This document shows positions 33,216 to 41,494 of a stretch of 64,000 nt of DNA, piece by piece (the first letter of the stretch is position 1; each line of letters starts with the position of its first letter). A model generated the notes under the pieces. The model had not been told where the DNA came from and did no database searches. It was given only the letters and a program-made list of their open reading frames with translations. Made by a program: the position numbers and the translations under genes. The stretch comes from VXYL01 sp965116345 (GTDB taxonomy: Bacteria > Pseudomonadota > Gammaproteobacteria > Pseudomonadales > Azotimanducaceae). The stretch spans positions 3,348,001 to 3,412,000 of the forward strand of contig OZ220680.1 of the NCBI GenBank assembly GCA_965116345.1, given 5' to 3'.

Positions 33216-34659
33216 CGCTTCCGCTACGGCCGCCAGGGAAAGGCTCGTGCCCCTGGGGGCGGTCGGGCGTGTTCACTTCGTCGGGATCGGCGGCGCGGGC
33301 ATGTGCGGCATCGCGGAACTGCTGCTCCGCGACGGCCATGTGGTCAGTGGGTCGGACCTCGTCCGGTCGGACGCCACCGATCGGCTCGCCATGCTGGGCG
33401 CAACCATCGGGGTTGGCCATGAGGCCCAAGCCGTGGTCGGCGCAGCCGCGGTCGTGGCCTCGAGTGCGGTCGCCAGCGACAATACCGAGCTTGTTCATGC
33501 ACGCGAGCTTGGTTTGCCGGTTGTGGCGCGCGCCGAGATGCTCGGCCAACTGATGCGCCACCGCCACGGCATTGCGGTGGCCGGTACCCACGGCAAGACC
33601 ACCACGGCGAGCCTGATCGCCAGTGTGTTTCGCGCCGGCGGATTGGACCCGTCGTATGTGATCGGTGCGCCGGTGCGGAGTGCATCCGAGCAAAATGCGC
33701 CGGCGAGTCATGCGCAGGCCAATGCCGGACTCGGCCGCGGACGCCACTTGATCGCCGAAGCGGACGAGAGCGATGTCTCCTTCCTGCAACTCGATCCGGT
33801 GATCGCGGTGATTACCAACATCGATCGCGACCACATGGACGCCTACGCCCAGGACTTCGACCGGCTGCTGGGCGCGTTTGCGGCGTTCGCCGACCGGCTG
33901 CCCTTCTCCGGCACGCTCGTGGTGTGCGCGGACGATCCCCACGCTGCCGCGATCCCGGCCCGCACGGACAGTGCGGCACGTCGCTACGGCTTCGATGCCG
34001 GCGCGGATTTCCGTGCCGTCGACCTAGAGGGAGGCGCGGGTTCCTGGCGTTTCACGGTGCTGCGTCCGAGCGGCCCGGATCTTCCCGTATCGCTGCCGTT
34101 GCCCGGACGCCACAACGTGCAGAACGCCTTGGCGGCGATCGCCGTGGCGGCGGAAGAAGGCGTCGACGACGATGCGATCGTCGCCGGTCTTGAGCGGTTT
34201 GGCGGCGTGGGCCGGCGTTTCGAGACGTCGGACTGCGTCGTCGACGGCAATCGCGTGACGGTGGTGGACGACTACGGCCACCACCCGACGGAGGTTGCGC
34301 AGGTGGTCGACACCGCCCGTCAGGTCTGGCCGGATCGCCGTCTGGTGATGGCCTACCAACCGCACCGCTACACCCGTACGCGTGATCTCTACGACGAGTT
34401 CGTGGACGTGCTGGCCCGTGTCGATCGGCTGTTGCTTCTCGATGTCTACGCCGCCGGCGAGAGACCCATCGGGGGTGCCGACAGCCAAGCGCTTGTTTGC
34501 GACGTCGCCGCGCGCGGCAACGGTCGACCGTTGTTCGCCCCGGGACCGAGCGAGGCCACCGAGAAGCTGCGCGCGGAGATCGCCGACGGAGACATCGTCA
34601 TGGTCCAGGGTGCGGGCGATGTCAGCCTCGTCGCGCGAGCGCTCAAGGGGGCGCCATGA
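33205..34659 (+). CDS. murC: UDP-N-acetylmuramate:L-alanine ligase MurC
   Basis: Commits UDP-MurNAc to stem-peptide synthesis. 484 residues: N-terminal VHFVGIGGAGMCGIAELLL, ATP loop GTHGKTT at 127-133, EADESDVSFLQLDPVIAVITNIDRDHM, VVDDYGHHPTEVAQV and MAYQPHRYTRTRDLYDEFV. It overlaps ftsW by 11 bp and ftsQ by 4 bp (ATGA). In most gammaproteobacteria murC is followed by murB and/or ddl before ftsQ; here ftsQ is immediately downstream. Confidence 0.96.
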   Translation: MRCDASATAARERLVPLGAVGRVHFVGIGGAGMCGIAELLLRDGHVVSGSDLVRSDATDRLAMLGATIGVGHEAQAVVGAAAVVASSAVASDNTELVHARELGLPVVARAEMLGQLMRHRHGIAVAGTHGKTTTASLIASVFRAGGLDPSYVIGAPVRSASEQNAPASHAQANAGLGRGRHLIAEADESDVSFLQLDPVIAVITNIDRDHMDAYAQDFDRLLGAFAAFADRLPFSGTLVVCADDPHAAAIPARTDSAARRYGFDAGADFRAVDLEGGAGSWRFTVLRPSGPDLPVSLPLPGRHNVQNALAAIAVAAEEGVDDDAIVAGLERFGGVGRRFETSDCVVDGNRVTVVDDYGHHPTEVAQVVDTARQVWPDRRLVMAYQPHRYTRTRDLYDEFVDVLARVDRLLLLDVYAAGERPIGGADSQALVCDVAARGNGRPLFAPGPSEATEKLRAEIADGDIVMVQGAGDVSLVARALKGAP

Positions 34660-35435
34660 TCCGCGTGGCGCTTTCGATCGTGGTGGTTGCGGCGGCCGTC
34701 GTTGGCGGACTTAGATATGCCGACGCGCTGGCCACCATCGGCGTCAGCCGGGTCAGCGTCGAAGCCGATTTGACGGAGTCGGAACTCGACCAGGTGCGCC
34801 AGGCGGTAGCGGCCGAACTCGCCCGGCCCGGTGTACGCGGCGTGTCCCATGTGGCGGCAGCCGTCGAGCGTCTCGGATGGGTTCATCACGTGCGCGTGCG
34901 CCGCCAATGGCCCGATGGTCTGCACGTCGCCATCGTCCGCGAGACCTTGGCGGCGTCGTGGGGTGAAGAGGGTTTTCTGACCACCGGCGGCGTTGTGGTG
35001 CCGGTGCCGCCGGGCATCGACCGGCAACCGCCGGACGACCTACCCGTGCTCAAGGCGTCGCTGTCGGACGGCTTCCACGCCATGGATGTCTACAACCTCC
35101 TGAGTGGTTCCGCGAGGTATGCGGGCTTGCGCATAGTCCGCCTGGAGGAGAGTCGCGCGGGTAGCTGGACGGTCGAGCTCGGCGACGGTTCGGAGGTGGT
35201 GCTCGGTTCGAAGGCACTGCGTGCACGCTTCGAGCGTTTTCTCGCGGTCTACCGTAGCGCGCTTCGCGACACGGTCGCGAAAGCCGAGAGAGTCGATACC
35301 CGCTACCACGCCGGAGTTTCGGTCCGGTGGAATACGGACGTGCAATTGGCACCCGTTCAGCCACCGCCCGATCGCCAGACGTATCCATCCGCCATGGTCG
35401 CGCATGTCGGTGGGCCAGGAGGTATCGGGCAATGA
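34656..35435 (+). CDS. ftsQ: Cell division protein FtsQ
   Basis: A bitopic divisome scaffold, 259 residues. A short cytoplasmic start and membrane segment (about 3-20, RVALSIVVVAAAVVGGLRYA) are followed by a POTRA domain (VSRVSVEADLTESELDQVRQ through HHVRVRRQWPDGLHVAIVRE) and a beta domain (RIVRLEESRAGSWTVELGDG; VLGSKALRARFERFLAVY). The terminal part, VDTRYHAGVSVRWN, is the usual FtsQ ending. ATGA overlaps exist with murC and with ftsA. Confidence 0.92.
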   Translation: MIRVALSIVVVAAAVVGGLRYADALATIGVSRVSVEADLTESELDQVRQAVAAELARPGVRGVSHVAAAVERLGWVHHVRVRRQWPDGLHVAIVRETLAASWGEEGFLTTGGVVVPVPPGIDRQPPDDLPVLKASLSDGFHAMDVYNLLSGSARYAGLRIVRLEESRAGSWTVELGDGSEVVLGSKALRARFERFLAVYRSALRDTVAKAERVDTRYHAGVSVRWNTDVQLAPVQPPPDRQTYPSAMVAHVGGPGGIGQ

Positions 35436-36658
35436 CCGGCAACGGCGACAAGATCGTGGGTCTCGACATCGGTACCAGCAAAGTGGCCGCCATCGTCGGC
35501 GAGATCTCCCCGAGCGGCGAGTTGGAGGTTATCGGCATCGGCTCGCATCAGTCCCGCGGCCTGCGCAGGGGCGTGGTGGTCAACATCGAGTCCACCGTGC
35601 AGTCCATCCAGCGGGCCGTAGGCGAAGCCGAGATGATGGCCGGCTGCGAGATCGACTCGGTATTCGCCGGCATCGCAGGCAGCCACGTGCGAGGCATCAA
35701 CTCCCACGGCATCGTCGCCATCCGTGAACGCGAGGTCCTGCCTCAGGACATCGCGCGGGTCATCGACGCCGCCCAGGCGGTCGCCATCCCGGCGGACCAG
35801 AAGGTTCTTCACACCCTGTGCCAAGAGTACATCGTCGACGATCAGGAAGGCGTCAGGGAACCCCTCGGCATGTCCGGCGTCCGCCTGGAAGCCAAGGTGC
35901 ATCTGGTCACCTGTGCCGTCAATGCGGCGCAGAACATCGAAAAATGCATCGAGCGTTGTGGACTCCAGGTGAACGACGTGATCCTCGAACAGCTGGCGTC
36001 GAGCATGTCGGTGCTCGACGACGACGAGCGGGATCTCGGCGTATGCGTTGTGGACATCGGCGGAGGGACCACCGACATCGCCGTTTTCACCCACGGCGCG
36101 ATCCGCCACACGGCCGTGATTCCGATCGCTGGCGACCAGGTGACCAACGACATCGCCATGGCGCTGCGCACGCCCACGCAGCATGCCGAGGAGATCAAGA
36201 TCAAGTACGCCTGCGCGCTGACCCAGTTCGCCGGTCCGGAGGAAACCATCCAGGTACCCGGTGCCGGCAGCCGGTCGCCGCGGCAACTGTCGCGGCAGGC
36301 ATTGGCTGAAGTGGTCGAGCCGCGTTACGAGGAGCTGTTCACCCTGATCCAGGGGGAACTCCGGCGCTCGGGTTACGAGGAACTCGTGGCCTCGGGGATT
36401 GTATTGACCGGAGGCTCGTCCAAAATGGAGGGGGTGGTGGAACTCGCGGAGGAGGTCTTTCACATGCCCGTGGCACTTGCGGTGCCGACGCGCGTGGCAG
36501 GGCTTGCGGACATAGTGAGAAATCCGATCTACTCTACGGGTGTTGGCCTCCTGATGTACGGTATGGACCAGGAGGGCCAAGACGGCCGGCGAACCCGCAG
36601 GGGGCGACGCAATAGGATGTTCAATCGCCTCCGGAGTTGGTGGAACGACAACCTCTGA
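35432..36658 (+). CDS. ftsA: Cell division protein FtsA
   Basis: An actin-like protein that anchors FtsZ to the membrane, 408 residues. ATP-site motifs: IVGLDIGTSKVAAIVGE at the N-terminus, VVDIGGGTTDIAVF near 205, and GIVLTGGSSKMEGV near 330. The 1C domain lies around residues 80-165. The C-terminal RMFNRLRSWWNDNL is an amphipathic helix, the expected membrane-targeting element. AGGAGG lies 8 bp before the ATG at 35432, which overlaps ftsQ's stop. Confidence 0.96.
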   Translation: MTGNGDKIVGLDIGTSKVAAIVGEISPSGELEVIGIGSHQSRGLRRGVVVNIESTVQSIQRAVGEAEMMAGCEIDSVFAGIAGSHVRGINSHGIVAIREREVLPQDIARVIDAAQAVAIPADQKVLHTLCQEYIVDDQEGVREPLGMSGVRLEAKVHLVTCAVNAAQNIEKCIERCGLQVNDVILEQLASSMSVLDDDERDLGVCVVDIGGGTTDIAVFTHGAIRHTAVIPIAGDQVTNDIAMALRTPTQHAEEIKIKYACALTQFAGPEETIQVPGAGSRSPRQLSRQALAEVVEPRYEELFTLIQGELRRSGYEELVASGIVLTGGSSKMEGVVELAEEVFHMPVALAVPTRVAGLADIVRNPIYSTGVGLLMYGMDQEGQDGRRTRRGRRNRMFNRLRSWWNDNL

Positions 36659-36715
36659 TCCGCTCGCGGATCCCGAGGTGCGAAAAGGAAGGCATACACG
36701 ACAAGGAGTCACGAC

Positions 36716-37855
36716 ATGTCATTCGAAATGGTAGACAGTCCGCCGCGAAGCGCGGTCATCAAGGTGATCGGCGTCGGCGGCGGCGGCGGCAACGCGGTCC
36801 AGCACATGGTGAGAAGCTGCGTCGAAGGGGTCGACTTCATTGCTGCCAACACCGATGCCCAGGCGTTGGACAGCGTTCACGCACCGACCACTTTGCAGTT
36901 GGGAGGCAACGTCACCAAGGGTCTCGGCGCGGGTGCCAGTCCCGAGGTGGGTCGCGAGGCGGCATTGGAGGATCGCGACCGGATCCACGATGCCCTTTTC
37001 GGTGCCGACATGGTGTTCGTGACGGCCGGAATGGGTGGCGGAACCGGCACGGGGGCCGCCCCCGTGGTGGCCGAGGTGGCGAAGGAACTCGGCGCCCTGG
37101 CGGTGGCCGTGGTCACCAAACCGTTCGGTTTCGAGAACCGCACCAAGGTGGCGGAGCAGGGGATTGCGGAGTTGAGCCAGCACGTTGACTCCGTGATCGC
37201 CATATCCAACGACAAGCTGCAGGACGTGCTCGACGACAACGCCTCGATGGACGAGGCCTTCGCCGCCGCCGATGGTGTCCTGCTCGGTGCCGTTCGGGGA
37301 ATCTCGGACATCATCATCAGACCGGGCAAGATGAACGTCGACTTTGCCGACGTGCGCACCGTGATGTCCGAGCGAGGCATGGCCATCATGGGCACGGGCC
37401 AGGCGTCGGGCGGCGACCGCGCCCGGGCGGCGATCGAAGAGGCTGTGCTCAGCCCGCTGTTGGAGGGAGTCGACCTAAGCGGTGCGCGCGGCGTCGTGGT
37501 GAACATCACGACCGCCCCGAGTGTCGGCATTCGCGAGTTTCACGAGATCGGCACGGCGGTTCGCGAGTTCGCGTCGAAAGGTGCGACCGTGGTGGTCGGC
37601 ACTGTGAACGACGAGGACCTCGGCGACGAGATGCGAATCACGATCGTCGCCACCGGCCTATCCGACGGCAAACCCGAACTCGTCAGGCAGCCTGTGCCGA
37701 TGACGGCCAAGACCGGAACGTTCGACTATGCCGAGTTCGATCGGCCCACCGTGATGCGCCGAAACGCCACCGACGACGAGGCCGAGGCCCGGCCGCGACC
37801 GACCGACGCGGACTACCTGGACATTCCCGCGTTTCTCCGGCGCCAAGCCGACTAG
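36716..37855 (+). CDS. ftsZ: Tubulin-like division protein FtsZ
   Basis: Forms the Z ring at mid-cell. 379 residues. The GTP-binding signature GGGTGTG is at about 106-112, with KVIGVGGGGGNAVQHM near the N-terminus and the T7-loop region VDFADVRTVMSERG near 203-216. The C-terminal tail ends DYLDIPAFLRRQAD, the conserved peptide that binds FtsA and ZipA. AAGGAG lies 9 bp upstream of the ATG. A 57-bp gap separates it from ftsA, so it may have additional control. Its TAG stop is part of a CTAG repeat end. Confidence 0.97.
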   Translation: MSFEMVDSPPRSAVIKVIGVGGGGGNAVQHMVRSCVEGVDFIAANTDAQALDSVHAPTTLQLGGNVTKGLGAGASPEVGREAALEDRDRIHDALFGADMVFVTAGMGGGTGTGAAPVVAEVAKELGALAVAVVTKPFGFENRTKVAEQGIAELSQHVDSVIAISNDKLQDVLDDNASMDEAFAAADGVLLGAVRGISDIIIRPGKMNVDFADVRTVMSERGMAIMGTGQASGGDRARAAIEEAVLSPLLEGVDLSGARGVVVNITTAPSVGIREFHEIGTAVREFASKGATVVVGTVNDEDLGDEMRITIVATGLSDGKPELVRQPVPMTAKTGTFDYAEFDRPTVMRRNATDDEAEARPRPTDADYLDIPAFLRRQAD

Positions 37856-37893
37856 GAATGGCTTGGTAGGGGCGACGCTTGTCGTCGCCCGTG
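37852..37893 (+). repeat. CTAG element end joined to a REP-like hairpin, after ftsZ
   Basis: CTAGGAATGGCTTGG (37852-37866) resembles the right terminus of the multi-hairpin element and contains the ftsZ stop codon. It runs directly into a GTAG-headed hairpin (37866-37893): stem GGGCGACG, loop CTTGT, stem CGTCGCCC. The last stem pair differs from the copy at 646 by a compensating change. The hairpin could also end dcw transcription, though no T-tract follows. Confidence 0.65.
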
Positions 37894-37956
37894 GTGGTTC
37901 AGCGCATCACACGGCGGGTACTCCAGGCTGTGGACCGGCGCCACCGGCCGTGCGGA

Positions 37957-39357
37957 TCAATCCTGCCTTTGGCGCGCTTGGACACGGGCCAGCTCGCGGT
38001 GGCTGACGGGGTTGCGCGGATCCAGTTCGATGGCGCGCTGGAATTCGGCGATGGCGATGTCGAACCTGCCGAGCCGCGCGTTCGCCAGCGCGATGTTGTG
38101 GATTAGCGATGCGTTGTCCGGTTGGATCTCGCGCAGCCGCAGCCAAGGCTCGAGTGCGGCTTCGAAATCGCCGATGGCCGCATGGCAACTGCCGAGGTTG
38201 AGATAGGCATCCGTGAGTCCGGGATGGAGGACTAGCGCCCGTTGGAAGAGCGCGATGGCATCCCGGTGCCTGCCTTGGCCAAAGCGAAGCGTGCCGAGAT
38301 TGAACTGTCCCTGGGGGTAGGACGGATCGAGGATAGTGGCACGCTCGAGGGAGGTTTCCGCGGCGGCCAAGTCGCCCATCATCATCTGCGTCAGTCCCTG
38401 GTGGCTCAACAGGACCACGTCGTTGGGGTTGCCGTCGAGTCCTTGGGCGAAGAATGTCATCGCCTCGGCGTGTCTGCCCTGGCGTGACAGCACGGTGGCG
38501 AGATTGCCCAGTTCCAGCGGTGTGCCCGGGCGGATCGCCAGCACCTTGCGGAACTCGGCTTCGGCGGCGCGCAGGTCACCGCGTTTGGCGAGAGCCGTTC
38601 CGGCCGCGGCGAGGGCGTGCGAGTTCGCGGCGAGTCCGCGCATGGCATCGAGCGTCGGATCGCGGGGGGCCAGGGGTGCGTCGTGGACCTTGGCAAGCCA
38701 TTCGGCCCGTGCCGCGAGTTCGGTTTCGCCGAGTTGCGCATGGACCCGCGAGAGCAGGGGGTAGATGCTGCCATCGGTCGGTGCAAGTTCGGCGGCCCTT
38801 TGTAGCAGCGACCGCGCTCGCGGCAAGTCACCCTCGACCAGGGCGACCCGCGCTAATCCGACGCGTGCGAAGCTGGATTGGCCATTGGCTTCCAGCCCGG
38901 CCTGGAACGCCTCCCTGGCGGCGTCTGAACGACCCAGCTGGCGGAGAAGGTCGCCCTGGGCGACAAGAACCATGGGGTTCCCGGGGGCGAGCGCCCGCGC
39001 CTGCTCGAAGAACGCCACCGCAGCGCCCTTGTCGATGTCCGAGGCGGCGTGGGCGGCGAGGTAGGGCCACTGGAAATCCCCCGCATCGAGCCGCATTGCC
39101 TGTGTGTAGCAGGCGATCGCCTGCGCATACAGCTCGTGGGCGTGGTAGACGCGCCCGAGCCTTCCCCAGGCGTCGGCCGAGTCGCGGTTGCTCTCGAGGT
39201 TGCGTGTGACGGCGTCGATCAGAACCCGCACCGGTGCCTCCATGGCACGCGTATCGAGCGTCGGAATGGCGGACTCCGACGCTTGTTCCGCGCACGCGGC
39301 GAGGACCAGCGCCGCAAGCGCTGCGGTTCGTCCGAGCGGACGGATCATGGTGACCAT
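37957..39357 (-). CDS. TPR-repeat lipoprotein
   Basis: A 466-residue predicted lipoprotein. The N-terminal signal ends LALVLAACAEQ, a lipobox with Cys near residue 22. The rest is a run of tetratricopeptide repeats: AIACYTQAMRLDAGDFQWPYL, AAREAFQAGLEANGQSSFARV, AEAEFRKVLAIRPGTPLELGNL, AIALFQRALVLHPGLTDAYLNL and AIAEFQRAIELDPRNPVSHREL among others. It overlaps the CRTAC1 gene by one base (TGATG), so the two are probably translated together. TPR proteins commonly accompany ASPIC/UnbV proteins, but the role is unknown. Confidence 0.85.
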   Translation of the reverse strand: MVTMIRPLGRTAALAALVLAACAEQASESAIPTLDTRAMEAPVRVLIDAVTRNLESNRDSADAWGRLGRVYHAHELYAQAIACYTQAMRLDAGDFQWPYLAAHAASDIDKGAAVAFFEQARALAPGNPMVLVAQGDLLRQLGRSDAAREAFQAGLEANGQSSFARVGLARVALVEGDLPRARSLLQRAAELAPTDGSIYPLLSRVHAQLGETELAARAEWLAKVHDAPLAPRDPTLDAMRGLAANSHALAAAGTALAKRGDLRAAEAEFRKVLAIRPGTPLELGNLATVLSRQGRHAEAMTFFAQGLDGNPNDVVLLSHQGLTQMMMGDLAAAETSLERATILDPSYPQGQFNLGTLRFGQGRHRDAIALFQRALVLHPGLTDAYLNLGSCHAAIGDFEAALEPWLRLREIQPDNASLIHNIALANARLGRFDIAIAEFQRAIELDPRNPVSHRELARVQARQRQD

Positions 39358-41015
39358 CAGATGCCGTCCGGGGTGCCCGTGCCCTTGCGGATCACGGTCG
39401 ACCGGTTGGCGGGGATCCCCGGGAACCGTTCGCGAACGCCGTCCGGCCAGGTCACCTCGATTGCGTCGACGGCCGGTGCGGGCCCGAGTCCGAAGTGCAC
39501 TTCGGCGTCGGTGCTCGACAGGTAGCTAGTGGCGTGGACCACCGGCCTGATCTGCCGGGTGTCTCCTAGGCGCACACTCACCGTCGCGCCGATGGCGTCC
39601 CGATTCACGACCGGATCGACGAGACGCAGTTTGAGCCAGTTTCCCGTGTCGGGAACATCGTTGCGATACAGGCGCACCGGGCCGTTGGCGTTCGTCAACA
39701 GGATGTCGAGGTCGCCGTCGGCATCGACGTCGGCGGTGAGCAGCCCGCGGCTCACCTCGGCGGCGGCGCAGAATCCCGGGGCTTGGTGGCAATGGTCGTC
39801 GAACCGGCCCTGGCCGTCGTTCACCATGAGCAGATTCGGTTCGGCGTAGAGACGTCGGAAGGTGTCTATTGCCGACTCGCCGGTCGGGGGCTCGGACGAG
39901 TCGGTGCTGCGCTGTACCCGACCGTTGGCCACGGCCAGATCGAGGTCCGCGTCCTGGTCGAGGTCGGCCAGGGCGACGCCGAAGCCCGTGTCGGCGACGC
40001 TCGGAAAGCCGACCCCGGAAAGCGCCGAGGCGTCCAGCAGCATGCCCGTCGAATCCGCGACATAGAGCGTGTTGGTCTCGCCGTACAAATGGGTCATGAC
40101 CGCGTCCAGCCGCAGGTCGCCGTTGACGTCGCCGAGGGCGATGCCCATGCTCGCCTCGGTGTCGCCTTCGAGGTTGGTGGCAACGCCGAAGCGCACAGCC
40201 CGGTCGACGAACCTAACCCCGCCTTGGTTCATCCACAGTTGATTGCGTTCGCCGTCGTTGGCGACGAGGAAGTCGTCCCTGGCGTCGCCGTCGAAGTCGA
40301 AACAGACCACCCCCAGGCCGTTGCGCGCGGTCTGGGCGATCCCGCTCGTGGCGCTGACGTCGTCGAAGCCGGTGCCGTTGTTTCGATACAGGCGGTCGGG
40401 AACGCCGCGGTAGGCGTTGGGACCGCAATAGTCCAGCTCGCCCGTTCCGCTCGCGCAGGCAAAGGGGGGTTCGTTGGTAACGTAGTTGGCGACGTAGAGA
40501 TCCAGCAAGCCGTCGTCGTCGATGTCGCAGAATGCCGCCGACGTCGACCAGCGCGAGCCTTCGATGCCGGCACGTTCGGTGATGTCCGAGAAGGTGCCAT
40601 CGGCGTTGTTCCGATACAGCCGGTTGGGACCGTCGTTGGTGACCAGGAGGTCGAGGTCGCCGTCGTTGTCGATGTCGCCGAGGGCGGTGCCCATGCCGTA
40701 GCCGGTATCGCCGAGCCCGGCTTCAACCGTGGCGTCGCGGAAGACGCCATCGGCGTCCCGGCGGAACAACCGGTTGCCCGAATCGGCGTTGACGAGATAC
40801 ACGTCGAGGTCGCCGTCGTTGTCGAAGTCGAAGAGTGCGACACCCGATCCCATGGCCTCCGGCAGCAGGAAGCCGCCCTCGACGCCCGACGTGTGGTCGA
40901 ACAGCAGACCAAGTTCGGCAGCCGTGTCGACGAACCAATCCTCGCGCTCCCCCGAGGGTTCGCAGCCGCACACCAGAAACGCTCCGACGGCGACCACGCG
41001 CATCGATGATTTCAT
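39357..41015 (-). CDS. CRTAC1/ASPIC-UnbV family FG-GAP repeat lipoprotein
   Basis: A 552-residue exported protein. The signal ends VGAFLVCGCEPS, a lipoprotein-type cleavage site. FG-GAP/VCBS calcium-binding repeats fill most of the chain: LFDFDNDGDLDVYLVN, LGDIDNDGDLDLLVTND, FCDIDDDGLLDLYVAN, FDFDGDARDDFLVAND and ADVDADGDLDILLTNANG. The C-terminal ASPIC/UnbV domain is visible as SVRLGDTRQIRPVVHATSYLSSTDAEVHFGLG. The ATG at 41015 has GGAG at good spacing and is preferred over the upstream frame start. The family is predicted to form a beta-propeller at the cell surface or in the periplasm. It sits in reverse orientation between ftsZ and lpxC. Confidence 0.88.
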   Translation of the reverse strand: MKSSMRVVAVGAFLVCGCEPSGEREDWFVDTAAELGLLFDHTSGVEGGFLLPEAMGSGVALFDFDNDGDLDVYLVNADSGNRLFRRDADGVFRDATVEAGLGDTGYGMGTALGDIDNDGDLDLLVTNDGPNRLYRNNADGTFSDITERAGIEGSRWSTSAAFCDIDDDGLLDLYVANYVTNEPPFACASGTGELDYCGPNAYRGVPDRLYRNNGTGFDDVSATSGIAQTARNGLGVVCFDFDGDARDDFLVANDGERNQLWMNQGGVRFVDRAVRFGVATNLEGDTEASMGIALGDVNGDLRLDAVMTHLYGETNTLYVADSTGMLLDASALSGVGFPSVADTGFGVALADLDQDADLDLAVANGRVQRSTDSSEPPTGESAIDTFRRLYAEPNLLMVNDGQGRFDDHCHQAPGFCAAAEVSRGLLTADVDADGDLDILLTNANGPVRLYRNDVPDTGNWLKLRLVDPVVNRDAIGATVSVRLGDTRQIRPVVHATSYLSSTDAEVHFGLGPAPAVDAIEVTWPDGVRERFPGIPANRSTVIRKGTGTPDGI

Positions 41016-41494
41016 CGGCTCCAATGGGCGCCGGATCGAATCGCGCTGGTGTTCGTCATCGCCGGCTGTCACACGTTCATGGTACGACAAGGGGATATTC
41101 GTCGACCGCGGGACGACTGGTTCGATGCCGCGCCGAGCCGGCTTCCTTGTCGTTCCCGAGGCATGAACAGGTGGCCGCCGCCACTGATCGCCTGACCACG
41201 TTGGTCGCGGACCACGAGGCGCTCAAGACGGACTGCGCGACACTGACGCGGACACGGAAGCCGCGGCCAAAAACTTCTGCCGATACACAATGTTACACAT
41301 GTGGTTGGCGATTCGGCTAGTATCGGTGCGCGACGAAGGGGCGGGGAAACCCGCTATGGGGGAACGGGGTTCGATCCATCGACGGCGGCACCAGCCTGCT
41401 ACTGCAGGAAGCCAGCCTGCTACTGCAGGAAGCCAGCCTGCTACTGCAGGAAGCAACGTGCCGGAGGTGACGAACCCAAGATCGGCGGCGTGAC
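41016..41494. other. 479-bp region upstream of lpxC without a convincing gene
   Basis: It separates the CRTAC1 gene from lpxC. It contains a short helical-looking peptide frame around 41160-41280 (VAAATDRLTTLVADHEALK) that has no clear start or family, the 21-bp tandem repeat, and a strong ribosome site GGAGGTGA at 41463-41470 that is about 24 bases from the lpxC TTG. No clean sigma-70 promoter was found, although TTACAC-N19-TAGTAT (41293-41323) is a weak candidate. Confidence 0.5.
41391..41453 (+). repeat. Three perfect tandem copies of a 21-bp unit
   Basis: The unit CCAGCCTGCTACTGCAGGAAG is repeated three times without mismatch (a 20-base limit is exceeded by one; core CAGCCTGCTACTGCAGGAAG). 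Each unit carries the imperfect palindrome CCTGCTACTGCAGG. Since 21 is a multiple of three, the repeat preserves reading frame and yields QPATAGS-type heptads in one forward frame. Confidence 0.85.

Noticed and set aside
41160..41280. Short helical-looking frame (VAAATDRLTTLVADHEALK)
   Set aside because: It has no start codon in suitable context and no family I can name; possibly a gene fragment but not supportable.
41290..41493. 67-codon frame with QPATAGS heptads upstream of lpxC
   Set aside because: Its repeat comes from the 21-bp tandem DNA repeat, and there is no ribosome site or family resemblance.
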